Origin: Verrucomicrobiales bacterium
Lineage (GTDB): Bacteria; Verrucomicrobiota; Verrucomicrobiia; Verrucomicrobiales; DEV007
Assembly (NCBI GenBank): GCA_013003335.1
Contig: JABDJT010000467.1
Span: 1 to 12,034 of the forward strand
DNA: 12,034 bases
Direction: 5' to 3'
Below are positions 1 through 7,848 of the stretch, in pieces (positions within the stretch are counted from its first letter, which is position 1; each line of letters begins with the position of its first letter). Below the pieces are notes generated by a model that was given only the letters and a program-made list of their open reading frames with translations, had not been told where the DNA came from and searched no databases. The position numbers and the translations under genes are program-made.

Positions 1-1382
1 CCCATCAAATGGAGGACAGTGGCGTGAAGGTCGGTGACATAATGCCGATTCTCGACGGCGTGAAATCCGAGTTCGTCGGTTGCGCCGTAGATGTGGCCTT
101 TCTTGGTGCCGCCTCCGGCCATGACGACGTTGAATCCGTGCGGGTGATGATCGCGACCGTTGCCGGTTAATTTTCCGCCGCGGGTTTCTGCTCCCGGCGT
201 TCGGCCGAATTCGCTGCCCCAAACGACAAGGGTTTCATCGAGCAGACCGCGGAGTTTCAGATCGCGAATTAGTGCGGCGACCGGCTGATCGACCTGCTTC
301 GCACGGACGGAATGATTTTTCTTGATGTCGACGTGAGAATCCCAACCGCCGGCGTTTCCGGTGTAGCCGTGAAAGACCTGGACGAATCGCACGCCGCGTT
401 CGACGAGCCGGCGGGCGGCCAGCAATTTTTCGCCGAAGGGCTTGGTCTCTTTTTGCTCGAGTCCGTAGAGCTTCTTGATTTCCGGGTGTTCTTTTTCCAA
501 ATCCATCACTTCCGGAACAGCAGTCTGCATTTCGAAAGCAAGCTCGTAGCTTTTGATCCGCGCCTGCAACTTGGCGTCGTCAGGATACTGAATTCCGGCG
601 ATGCGATTCAGTTTTCCGAGCAAGCCGAAATTTTCCTGCTGCTCTTTGGGCGTCAGTTTAGGGTCAGCCGGACGCACAAAGCTGAGCGGGTTTTTGGGAT
701 CCACTTTCATGCGGACACCCGCGTGCTGCGGCCCGAGATAGGACGCGCCGTGAGTGAAAGCGGCTCCACAACAATCCGCGCTCGGATTTCCGAGGACGAC
801 GAATTGAGGCAGATTTTTGTTCGCCGTTCCGAGGCCGTAGCTGGCCCAGGCGCCGACGGTTGGGAAGGCACCTTCGGTGATTTTCCGGCCGGTGTGGTAG
901 GTCAATTGCGCGCCGTGGTTGTTGTCGATTGTCCACATCCCGCGCGCGATTGTCATTTCGTCGGCAACTCCGCCCATGTGGGGGAACCAGTCGCTGACTT
1001 CAATTCCGCTGTTCCCGTAGGCTTGGTAACCGGTCTGCAGGGGCAGGATCGTTTTGTAAACTTCACGTTTCTGTTTCGATGGATCGAGCAGGATTTTGTT
1101 GATGCGCTCTTTGTCAGCCGCGCTCGCGAACGGCGTTTCGTCCATCGATTTCCCGGCGTATTTATTGAGCATCGGTTTGGGATCGAAGCTCTCAAGATGC
1201 GACACTCCGCCGATGTTGAAAATCCAGATGACCGATTTTGCTTTCGGCGGCAAATGCGGTTGCCCGTCCGGCGGCGACCAACCGGCTTCCGCGGCCTCGC
1301 CATCACGATAAAGCATCCACGACAGCGCCATGCCGGTCATGCCCATGCCGGTTTCGCCGAGAAAGGTGCGTCGGGAGTTCAT
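1..1382 (-). CDS. DUF1501 family protein, Tat-exported (3' end cut by window edge)
   Basis: The frame is open from ATG at 1382 to the window edge, giving 460 residues; perhaps 20-30 C-terminal residues are missing compared with usual DUF1501 lengths. The N-terminus MNSRRTFLGETGMGMTGMAL is a twin-arginine signal, so the folded protein is probably exported to the periplasm. Family landmarks are the early GGVSHLESFDPKP stretch (near residue 60), the GSEFGRTP motif around E391-R394 and the GRDHHPHGF motif around D411-H413. DUF1501 is placed in the alkaline phosphatase/sulfatase-like superfamily, where such Asp/His/Glu residues bind metal; no substrate is known. The gene is divergent from the LamG/DUF1553 gene, with 125 bp between starts. 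DUF1501 genes usually follow a DUF1549/DUF1553 gene on the same strand, but none precedes this one here. Family assignment is firm; function is not. Confidence 0.93.
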   Translation of the reverse strand, partial: MNSRRTFLGETGMGMTGMALSWMLYRDGEAAEAGWSPPDGQPHLPPKAKSVIWIFNIGGVSHLESFDPKPMLNKYAGKSMDETPFASAADKERINKILLDPSKQKREVYKTILPLQTGYQAYGNSGIEVSDWFPHMGGVADEMTIARGMWTIDNNHGAQLTYHTGRKITEGAFPTVGAWASYGLGTANKNLPQFVVLGNPSADCCGAAFTHGASYLGPQHAGVRMKVDPKNPLSFVRPADPKLTPKEQQENFGLLGKLNRIAGIQYPDDAKLQARIKSYELAFEMQTAVPEVMDLEKEHPEIKKLYGLEQKETKPFGEKLLAARRLVERGVRFVQVFHGYTGNAGGWDSHVDIKKNHSVRAKQVDQPVAALIRDLKLRGLLDETLVVWGSEFGRTPGAETRGGKLTGNGRDHHPHGFNVVMAGGGTKKGHIYGATDELGFHAVENRHYVTDLHATVLHLM

Positions 1383-1507
1383 GATTCAGTTTACCGTATT
1401 TGATGGGAGATCGACCGCCGTCATCAAGCTACCGGTTTTGGAAAAAGGGATGTCTGGGAGGGCAGTTGTTTGCTAGGTTCTCTGCAGAAACCATGCCTTG
1501 CGAACGG
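1383..1507. promoter_or_regulatory. Divergent intergenic region, presumed promoters
   Basis: This 125-bp gap separates two divergent genes, so promoters for both must lie here or within the adjacent coding ends. For the plus-strand gene the only candidate I can point to is TGCTAGGTT at 1471-1479, an extended -10-like sequence 28 nt upstream of the ATG at 1508. No convincing -35 box sits 16-18 nt before it. A GGGAGG run at 1457-1462 is too far from either ATG to act as a ribosome binding site. The region has no clear operator palindrome. The promoter is inferred from gene layout, not from strong motifs. Confidence 0.3.
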
Positions 1508-4500
1508 ATGATATTCCAATCGAGAATCCTTGCATGCCTGCTCGCGATTTTTTCCGGCCTTGCCCCGGCTGGAGAGATGAAGCCGGTGGCGAGTTGGGAT
1601 TTTGATTTGACCGACGAAGGACCGCGGCCGCCGGAGTTTCCCCGTTTTTCTCCAAACAACAAGGCGGCTCGCTTTGACGGCGCGGGCTCGAAAATTGTGG
1701 TGCCGGATGAGGGCGAAAAGAGCCGGTTCGATTTCACCAATGGAGATGCCATCACAATCGAGGCGTGGGTAAACCCGGCCTCGGAGAAAAATGCGACAGC
1801 GCTCTACATCATCGGCAAAGGCCGAACGCACGCGCCGGGATTCGATCGCGAAAACCAGAACTGGGCGCTGCGCCTCGCGACCAGCAGCGGGTCAGCGAAA
1901 CTGAGCTTCCTTTTCGCTGCGGCACCGGAGCCGGGCGACGATCACTGGGCGCGATGGACCTCGACGCTTTCATTCGCCATGAAGCCGGAGTGGCATCATA
2001 TCGCGATCACCTACCAGTTTGGCAAGCCGGAAACGATGCGCGGCTGGATCGATGGCGTGCCAACGGAGGGAACCTGGGACCTCGGTGGGCCGATGAAAGA
2101 TCCGCCAGTGGTTGATGATGATGCCGTCTGGATCGGTTCGTCGATGGGCGGAAATCCCGGCAGCTCACTCGATGGTTGGATCGATGCGGTCGCGATCTAC
2201 CGTGAGCTGGCGACCGATAAATTCATGGCGGGGCGCTTCGAGCGCAAGGGAGGTCCCCGCGTGAAAGGAGTTCCGCTGAAAGCGCCGGATGTGGGCGATC
2301 TCGATCCCGCCGAGGTTCGGATCACTTTTCATGAAAACGAAGATCCGGCCACCGAGACGGCGCGTTGGGTTGGCGATTCGATGATTCTGCCGCGAATCCC
2401 GCTGCGCTACGATGATTGGGGAATCCGCACGGGCTGGAAATCTCCCTTGCTGATTCGAATGGCCTCGGACGTTCAGCTCCCGCCGGGGAAGCACGAGTTC
2501 CTGCTGCGCGCGCGGGCAGAGAGCCGACTTTGGGTTGATGGGAAACTGGTTTTGAAGACGGATCCGATCACCTACGTGCCGCCGAATGGCGAAGAGCCGG
2601 TTACGCCGGTTCGCGAAGCTCCTGCGCCGGGCGTCCGGGTAGCCGGATATCATCAGCAGGAAGAGCTTGGTGAGTTCGAGATTGCATCGAGCGAACCTGT
2701 TCGTGTCGTGCTGGACATGGTCGTCGGAGGTCCCAAAGCTCGAGTCGAAACGGGAGAAGTGGGCGTCGCCGTTCGTCGCGATGGCGGGGAATTGTTTCAC
2801 GTTCTAACACCCGTCGATCGCGAAGATCCCCTCGCTCTAACCGACGCCGCAGTCGAAACGGAGCTGGCCAAAATCGAAGCGCGACTGGCGGCTTTCGATA
2901 ATCAAAATCGCAGAGCGGCCGTGGCGACGCAGGATGCATTCTGGAAAAAGCGGCACGACCTGGCGCGGAATTGGGTAACGAAAAATCCGGCAGCCAAGGT
3001 TCCCGATGCGGCTGAGCATCCAGTCGATGCATTTCTTCAAGCGAAGGCGGACCGCGCGCTTGCTGCGAGCTCGGGTGAAAATGCGGCAAACGCCGCCCGA
3101 TTCCACGACGAGGTTTTGCCCATTCTCAGCGAGAATTGCTTTCGCTGTCACGGCGAGAAAGATAAGGGCGACCTGAAGCTCGATTCGCGGGAGGACGCAT
3201 TGAAAGCGATCGTTCCGGGCGACGCGGAAGCGAGTGACTTGATTGCCCGGATTGTCACCGACGACGAAGACGACCGCATGCCGCCCACCGACGAAGGTCT
3301 CGATCCGGCTCAGATTAAAAAACTACGCGACTGGATAGAGTCCGGCGCGAAGTGGCCGGCACGTCCGGTCTCGCCTGATGAAGTGGCCACGCCAAATTTG
3401 GTTTCCGATACCGCTTTTCTCCGGCGTGCCTGGCTCGACACGCTTGGCATCCCGCCATCCGAAACCGAGGCGGCTGCTTTCCTTTCCGACACCGATCCCG
3501 ATAAACGCGGGAAGATGATTCAACGATTGCTGAATGACGAACGCTCCGCCGATCACCTCGTCAGTGAGTGGCTCGACCTGCTCGCTGAGAACCCAACCCT
3601 GCTAAACCAATCGCAGGGCAGCACCGGCCCGTTTCGCTTTTTCCTCCACGACTCGCTCCGCGACGCGAAGCCGATTGATCGCATGGTGACCGAACTGATC
3701 CTGATGCGCGGTGGACAGCACGAAGGTGGAAGCGCGGGGTTTGCGATGGCTGCCGAGAACGACGCGCCATTTGCCGCCAAGGGGCACATCGTCGCATCCG
3801 CGTTTCTGGGGATCGAATTGCAATGCGCGCGCTGTCACGACTCACCCTATCACGACACCACGCAGCGCGACCTTTTCAGTCTCGCTGCGATGCTGCAGCG
3901 AAAACCCGCGACGGCGCCGGCCAGCAGCCAGGTCCCCATCGAGTTCTTTGCGGACAAAACGGGAGACACCCTGATTCAGGTCACCCTGAAACCGGGTGAA
4001 GTGGTCGCGCCCGAATGGCCCTTCGCAGACATCACGGGGGCAGCTGACGGTCCGGAAATCGACCGCCTGATGCGGGAGCCCGGCGATCATCGGGAACGGC
4101 TCGCGGCCCTCATCACTTCGCAGGAGAACCAGCGATTCGCTCAGGTGATTGTCAATCGTCTCTGGCGGCGTCTCATGGGTGCGGGGTTCGTCGAACCGGC
4201 TCACGATTGGGAAGGTGCCAGATCCAGTCACCCGGATTTGCTCGACTGGCTCGCGAAAGAATTCGTGTCGAACGGCTACGATCTTCGCCACGTCGCGAAA
4301 CTCATTATGACCTCCGAGGCTTATCAGCGCGAGGCCGTCGGCCAGAATCTCGTGGCCTCGCATGAGCGCCGCTTTTTTCTCGCTCCCGACCGGCGTCGAC
4401 TCAGTGCCGAGCAAGTCGTCGATTCGCTTTATGCCTCCTCCGGGGTGAAAATGGACATCGGCGAACTGACTTTCGTCTACGACGGTCGCCGACAACTCGG

Positions 4501-5116
4501 CAACCGGCTGACTCTGGGGAACCCAAGTCGCGCATGGATGTTGGCGAGCCTGAATAACGAGCGGGATCGTCCCAGCCTTGCCCTACCGCGCGCCAGGGCG
4601 ATCACCGATGTTCTTGAAGCATTCGGATGGACTGGTTCGCGGCAGATGCCGGTGGTGAAACGCGAGACGGATCCCAACGTCCTGCAACCCGGCATCCTTT
4701 CGAACGGCGTCCTCGTTCAGTCGCTTTCACGCGCCGCGATCGACAGCGAGCTGGCGCAATTGGCCGTCGATGCCGAGTCCGCGGAATCGCTGGTCGACGT
4801 GCTGTTTCTTCGCATCCTGACCAGACCACCCAACCCCGACGAACGCGCCCGATTCACCAAGGCCCTCGCCACCGGATTCGATCAGCGACTTGTCCCGGAA
4901 TCGGAAATCGTCCGGCCCGAACCGCTGTCGAAGTTGCCGCAGGTGACCTGGTTCAACCATGGCCGCCACAAGGCCAATGAAATTCAGATCGAAAACGCCC
5001 GGCGTGTTCGCAAGGGGCCACCCCCTGATCCCCGACTCGCCAAAGAGTGGCGCGAAACCTACGAAGACGTCGTGTGGGGGCTGTTCAATCACCACGAGTT
5101 TGTCTGGATGCCCTGA
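1508..5116 (+). CDS. LamG / PA14-like / PSCyt1 / DUF1549 / DUF1553 exported c-type cytochrome protein
   Basis: The start at 1508 is chosen because it gives a clean Sec signal (MIFQSRILACLLAIFSGLA, then PAGE); the frame is also open to ATGs at 1493 and 1400, but the 1400 start adds a non-signal-like leader. Domains in order: concanavalin/LamG-type lectin fold (about 25-245); PA14-like region with RLWVDGKLV (about 272-430); a short helical linker; planctomycete cytochrome PSCyt1 with CFRCH at 544-548 and a possible distal ligand Met591 in RMPP; DUF1549 (about 636-780) ending in a second heme motif CARCH at 773-777; DUF1553 (about 860-1190) with the VNRLWRRLMG and HPDLLDWLA signatures. It is probably a periplasmic diheme protein with carbohydrate-binding modules. 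The enzymatic reaction of DUF1549/DUF1553 proteins is unknown. The DUF1501 gene follows after 15 bp, making a standard two-gene unit. Confidence 0.93.
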   Translation: MIFQSRILACLLAIFSGLAPAGEMKPVASWDFDLTDEGPRPPEFPRFSPNNKAARFDGAGSKIVVPDEGEKSRFDFTNGDAITIEAWVNPASEKNATALYIIGKGRTHAPGFDRENQNWALRLATSSGSAKLSFLFAAAPEPGDDHWARWTSTLSFAMKPEWHHIAITYQFGKPETMRGWIDGVPTEGTWDLGGPMKDPPVVDDDAVWIGSSMGGNPGSSLDGWIDAVAIYRELATDKFMAGRFERKGGPRVKGVPLKAPDVGDLDPAEVRITFHENEDPATETARWVGDSMILPRIPLRYDDWGIRTGWKSPLLIRMASDVQLPPGKHEFLLRARAESRLWVDGKLVLKTDPITYVPPNGEEPVTPVREAPAPGVRVAGYHQQEELGEFEIASSEPVRVVLDMVVGGPKARVETGEVGVAVRRDGGELFHVLTPVDREDPLALTDAAVETELAKIEARLAAFDNQNRRAAVATQDAFWKKRHDLARNWVTKNPAAKVPDAAEHPVDAFLQAKADRALAASSGENAANAARFHDEVLPILSENCFRCHGEKDKGDLKLDSREDALKAIVPGDAEASDLIARIVTDDEDDRMPPTDEGLDPAQIKKLRDWIESGAKWPARPVSPDEVATPNLVSDTAFLRRAWLDTLGIPPSETEAAAFLSDTDPDKRGKMIQRLLNDERSADHLVSEWLDLLAENPTLLNQSQGSTGPFRFFLHDSLRDAKPIDRMVTELILMRGGQHEGGSAGFAMAAENDAPFAAKGHIVASAFLGIELQCARCHDSPYHDTTQRDLFSLAAMLQRKPATAPASSQVPIEFFADKTGDTLIQVTLKPGEVVAPEWPFADITGAADGPEIDRLMREPGDHRERLAALITSQENQRFAQVIVNRLWRRLMGAGFVEPAHDWEGARSSHPDLLDWLAKEFVSNGYDLRHVAKLIMTSEAYQREAVGQNLVASHERRFFLAPDRRRLSAEQVVDSLYASSGVKMDIGELTFVYDGRRQLGNRLTLGNPSRAWMLASLNNERDRPSLALPRARAITDVLEAFGWTGSRQMPVVKRETDPNVLQPGILSNGVLVQSLSRAAIDSELAQLAVDAESAESLVDVLFLRILTRPPNPDERARFTKALATGFDQRLVPESEIVRPEPLSKLPQVTWFNHGRHKANEIQIENARRVRKGPPPDPRLAKEWRETYEDVVWGLFNHHEFVWMP

Positions 5117-5131
5117 TCGATATAGACTGTC

Positions 5132-6397
5132 ATGAAAATGAACCGCCGCGATTTCCTTACCACTTCAGCCGCTGCCGCTGCTTCCGGATTGGTCACCGGC
5201 CATGCGGCACCGCCGATTCGTGGCAAAGCCGAGCATGTGATTTCCATCTGGCTGGGTGGCGGGATGGGGCAGATCGACACCTTTGATCCCAAGCGAAAAG
5301 GCGATCCTAAAGAAAAAAAGCCAGGCTCCTACTACGAAGCGATCGATACGGCTGTGCCGGGCGTTCAAGTCTGTGAACACCTCGAACGACTCGCGCCATT
5401 GATGGATCGGGTTACGGCAGTCCGCACCGTTCACCACGAGGTCATCGACGAACACGCCGCAGCGACGAACCGGATGCACACCGGCCGCCCAATCAGCGGA
5501 ACGGTTACCTATCCTTCGCTCGGTTCGATTGTCGCGCACGAACGCGGAGCGGCCTCGGAGGACGCGCCGCCCTACGTGCTGATCGGTTATCCCAACGTCA
5601 CGCGAGGGCCGGGATTTCTCGGGCCGCGGGCCGGTTATCTTTACCTGACAGAAACCAGCGAAGGCCCTGCCGGATTGTCGCGGCCCGATGGAGTCACTGA
5701 CGCGCGGCAGGCGCGACGGGAAGAATTTCTTTCTGTCCTGAGAAAAAACGCGGGCACCAACGATCCAAAAATTGCCGAATATAAAGCCGCTATCGATGAA
5801 AGCTTGCGCCTGAGCGGTCCGGGATTTTCCGGGGCGTTCGATCTCGAGCGCGAGCCTGCCACGTTGCGCGAATCATACGGAGGCGAATTCGGCCAGCGTT
5901 GCCTGCTGAGCCGCCGGTTGGTCGAGCGCGGGGTTCGATTTATTGAAGTGTCCCACAATCTCAATTTTCTCAACGGCATCGGCTGGGATGTTCACCACGA
6001 AGGGATTCTCGATCAGTACAAGTTGATTCGCGAACTCGACAGCGCAGTCTCGACGCTGATCACCGACCTGGAGTCGCGGCAGCTGCTGGATAAAACGCTG
6101 ATCGTGATCACCACCGAATTCGGCCGACCAGCTGGATTTGATGCTCGCGGCGGCCGGGCCCACCAGGGCACTTCTTTCAGTTGCGTGCTGGCCGGTGGAG
6201 GCCTGAAACATACCGGCGCTTTCGGCGTCACGGATGAAATGGCTAAAGAGACTCTCGAAAATCCGGTTTCCGTTCCCAACTTTTTCGCGACGATCTGCGC
6301 AGCGGTGGGAATTGATTACACCAAAAATCTTTACGACGGGGATCGCCCCGTGCCCATCACCGATCGGGGAGAGCCGCTTCGTAAGTTGCTGATTTGA
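5132..6397 (+). CDS. DUF1501 family protein, Tat-exported partner of the preceding gene
   Basis: This 421-residue protein starts MKMNRRDFLTTSAAAAASGL, a twin-arginine signal with an alanine-rich hydrophobic core, so it is probably exported folded. An in-frame ATG at 5138 would serve equally well; no Shine-Dalgarno sequence distinguishes the two. Family landmarks are GGGMGQIDTFDPK near residue 45, the LVERGVRFIEV segment, and the TEFGR motif at E329-R332. The usual GRDH motif reads GRAH here (G341-H344), and FGRTP reads FGRPA, so the putative metal site differs from that of the DUF1501 protein at the left edge. The gene lies 15 bp after the LamG/DUF1553 gene on the same strand, so the two are very likely co-transcribed and functionally paired. 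A palindromic repeat begins 5 nt after its TGA. Substrate and reaction are unknown. Confidence 0.93.
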   Translation: MKMNRRDFLTTSAAAAASGLVTGHAAPPIRGKAEHVISIWLGGGMGQIDTFDPKRKGDPKEKKPGSYYEAIDTAVPGVQVCEHLERLAPLMDRVTAVRTVHHEVIDEHAAATNRMHTGRPISGTVTYPSLGSIVAHERGAASEDAPPYVLIGYPNVTRGPGFLGPRAGYLYLTETSEGPAGLSRPDGVTDARQARREEFLSVLRKNAGTNDPKIAEYKAAIDESLRLSGPGFSGAFDLEREPATLRESYGGEFGQRCLLSRRLVERGVRFIEVSHNLNFLNGIGWDVHHEGILDQYKLIRELDSAVSTLITDLESRQLLDKTLIVITTEFGRPAGFDARGGRAHQGTSFSCVLAGGGLKHTGAFGVTDEMAKETLENPVSVPNFFATICAAVGIDYTKNLYDGDRPVPITDRGEPLRKLLI

Positions 6398-6402
6398 GTT
6401 TG

Positions 6403-6449
6403 CACGAACCAACAGGGTCTGTTCGCTAAACCAACCCTGTTGGTTCGTG
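6403..6449. repeat. Palindromic repeat, copy A (intergenic, 16-bp perfect arms)
   Basis: Left arm CACGAACCAACAGGGT (6403-6418) and right arm ACCCTGTTGGTTCGTG (6434-6449) are perfect reverse complements around a 15-nt loop. A nested 7-bp hairpin with a CCT loop lies at 6429-6445 (AACCAACCCTGTTGGTT), and the same 17-mer recurs in copy B. The element sits 5 nt after the DUF1501 stop codon and 85 nt past the stop of the convergent DUF1552 gene. It could end or stabilise transcripts from either side, but neither flank carries a T-run, so it is not a classical intrinsic terminator. Both strands are stop-free in one frame, reading TNQQGLFAKPTLLVR (plus) and TNQQGWFSEQTLLVR (minus). I see nothing else in the rest of the convergent gap, 6450-6534. 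Confidence 0.9.
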
Positions 6450-6534
6450 GAGTGTCCCAATTCGTTAAACTGATTTCAAGCGCGACGGTTCGAAAGGGCA
6501 TTCTTCCTGACTGCACCCGGGTTGATTTCTGATT

Positions 6535-7848
6535 TCATTTCGTTCTCAAGCCAGTCAAACTCCCGGTGCTGCTGGAAAAAGCGTCTGTCTCCAGCCCCAT
6601 CCGCTGCACCATACTGACGAAGAGATTGGCGAGCGGCGTGTTGTTTGTTTCATCAAATCGCAGATGCTGGCCATGCTCGAATCCACCTCCTGCGAGCAGA
6701 ATCGGTAAATTGTCGCAGGAATGGACATTGGCGTCTCCCATGTTGCTGCCGAAGAGAACCATGGTTTGATCCAGCAAGGTCGAGCCCGCTTCTCCCACGT
6801 CACTCAATCGATGATACAGAGATTTGAGCAATTCCATCTGCCGAAGATCGACCCGCTCCAACTGGGCCACCTTCTCTTTCGCGCTGCCGTGATGACTGAG
6901 ATTGTGATAACCATTGAGCGACCTTTCTGACTCGCTGATTTTAAAAACCGGCGTCGCAAATCCATCGACCATCAGTGTGACGATCCGCGTCGAATCGCTT
7001 TCCAGCGCGAGCTGGGCCATACGCAGCATGAGATCCAATTTCGGAAAAAACTGCGCCTTATCGAGGATGTCTTCCGGTGCCCCGGCTTCGGTCACAGGTT
7101 TCGGTTTTTGCTCCCATTCACCGGCAGTGTGAAGATGCTGCTCCAGCTCGCGGACGGACGTGAGATACTGGTCGACCCGCTCGCGGTCTCCGTGATTTGT
7201 CTTCCGCTGCAGCGAACGCATGTCTTCGGTGAGTACATCGAGAATGCTGCCGCGTTCTTTCAGCTGGTGGAGCCGCCGCCCAACCTCGTTTTTGTTTCCC
7301 TGAACGAACATTTTTCGGAACAAAGCCGCTGGGCTGTCTTCAACCGGGAGCAACACCCCGTCGCGGGTCCACGACAGACTACGATTGGCCCGGTCGACAT
7401 TCACGCCGAGATTCAGCGTGGGAAAACGGGTTTGGTGCCCGAGATTTTCCACCGCAAATTGATCGAGCGAGATGGAATTGCGGAAGCCGCTTCCCGTCGG
7501 ATCTTTCGCTCCGGTTAGAAAACAGTTCTCCGTCGAGTGACCGCCTGCGACCGCTGGATGAGACAAACCGCTGAAGACCGTAAAATCGTTTCGGAACTCT
7601 TCGAGCACCTTCAGAAAAGGCGATGCCGCGTATCCATTTCCGTCGTCCTTCGGGAAAAACGGATCCGGGAGAACGCCCAGGTTATTCGAGATCAGCAGCA
7701 TTCGGCGCGGAGATTCCGCGGTATCTGCCGCAAGCGATTCCAGGACCGGCAATGCCAGACTTACTCCGATCCCGCGCAGGAAATTCCGACGAACCAACCC
7801 TGTTGGTTCGGAAGAGATACCCTGTTGATTCGTAGCTGATCGATTCAT
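6535..7848 (-). CDS. DUF1552 (HXXSHH) family protein, Tat-exported
   Basis: This 437-residue protein has the family's hallmark HXXSHH motif as HNLSHH at residues 315-320 (6889-6906), and a typical DUF1552 length. The Tat signal is VRRNFLRGIGVSLALPVLESL, with twin Arg20-Arg21, about ten residues deeper than expected. The reason is that residues 6-20 are encoded by a palindromic repeat (copy B) inserted in frame. Other landmarks are the GGHSTENCFLTG segment, the LMVDGFATPVF stretch and a C-terminal GSNMGDANVHSCDNLPILLAGGG that resembles the DUF1501 core. The ATG overlaps the TGA of the DUF1592 gene by 4 bp (ATGA, 7845-7848), so translation is probably coupled. DUF1552 proteins are the usual partners of DUF1592 cytochromes; role unknown, probably periplasmic. 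Confidence 0.92.
   Translation of the reverse strand: MNRSATNQQGISSEPTGLVRRNFLRGIGVSLALPVLESLAADTAESPRRMLLISNNLGVLPDPFFPKDDGNGYAASPFLKVLEEFRNDFTVFSGLSHPAVAGGHSTENCFLTGAKDPTGSGFRNSISLDQFAVENLGHQTRFPTLNLGVNVDRANRSLSWTRDGVLLPVEDSPAALFRKMFVQGNKNEVGRRLHQLKERGSILDVLTEDMRSLQRKTNHGDRERVDQYLTSVRELEQHLHTAGEWEQKPKPVTEAGAPEDILDKAQFFPKLDLMLRMAQLALESDSTRIVTLMVDGFATPVFKISESERSLNGYHNLSHHGSAKEKVAQLERVDLRQMELLKSLYHRLSDVGEAGSTLLDQTMVLFGSNMGDANVHSCDNLPILLAGGGFEHGQHLRFDETNNTPLANLFVSMVQRMGLETDAFSSSTGSLTGLRTK
7788..7833 (-). repeat. Palindromic repeat, copy B, in frame inside the DUF1552 gene
   Basis: This 46-bp stretch matches copy A at 33 of 46 positions in direct orientation and 34 of 46 inverted; both fit because the element is itself palindromic. 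ACCCTGTTGRTTCG occurs twice within it (7797-7810 and 7819-7832), and a perfect 9-bp hairpin with a 3-nt CCT loop lies at 7790-7810. On the minus strand it encodes TNQQGISSEPTGLVR, residues 6-20 of the DUF1552 protein, plus the first base of Arg21. Identity to the minus-strand peptide of copy A is 11 of 15. The similarity is read directly from the sequence; that it arrived by insertion is inferred. Confidence 0.85.

Noticed and set aside
312..1403. 363-codon open frame on the plus strand opposite the left-edge DUF1501 gene
   Set aside because: Its sequence has no recognisable domain, and the minus strand carries a well-conserved DUF1501 protein. Long antisense frames are common in GC-rich coding DNA.
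1..1407. 10-bp inverted match between CCCATCAAAT at 1-10 and ATTTGATGGG at 1398-1407
   Set aside because: The left copy is inside conserved DUF1501 coding sequence (LHLMG), the match does not extend, and a 10-mer pair is expected by chance at this scale.
1400..1507. Upstream extension of the LamG/DUF1553 gene to ATG at 1400 or 1493
   Set aside because: The 1400 start would bury the signal peptide behind about 36 residues with no signal character. The 1493 start remains possible, adding only five residues before the same signal.
3590..3620. AACCCAACCCTG...AACCAATCGCAGGG, which resembles a degenerate copy of the palindromic repeat
   Set aside because: It lies in the DUF1549 domain (ENPTLLNQSQG), where this wording is natural for the family, and the arms do not match beyond short words.
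5873..6460. 195-codon minus-strand frame containing TNQQGWFSEQTLLVR, opposite the second DUF1501 gene
   Set aside because: Nearly all of it is antisense to a clear DUF1501 gene and its start is TTG. Only the repeat portion is meaningful, and it is reported as the repeat.
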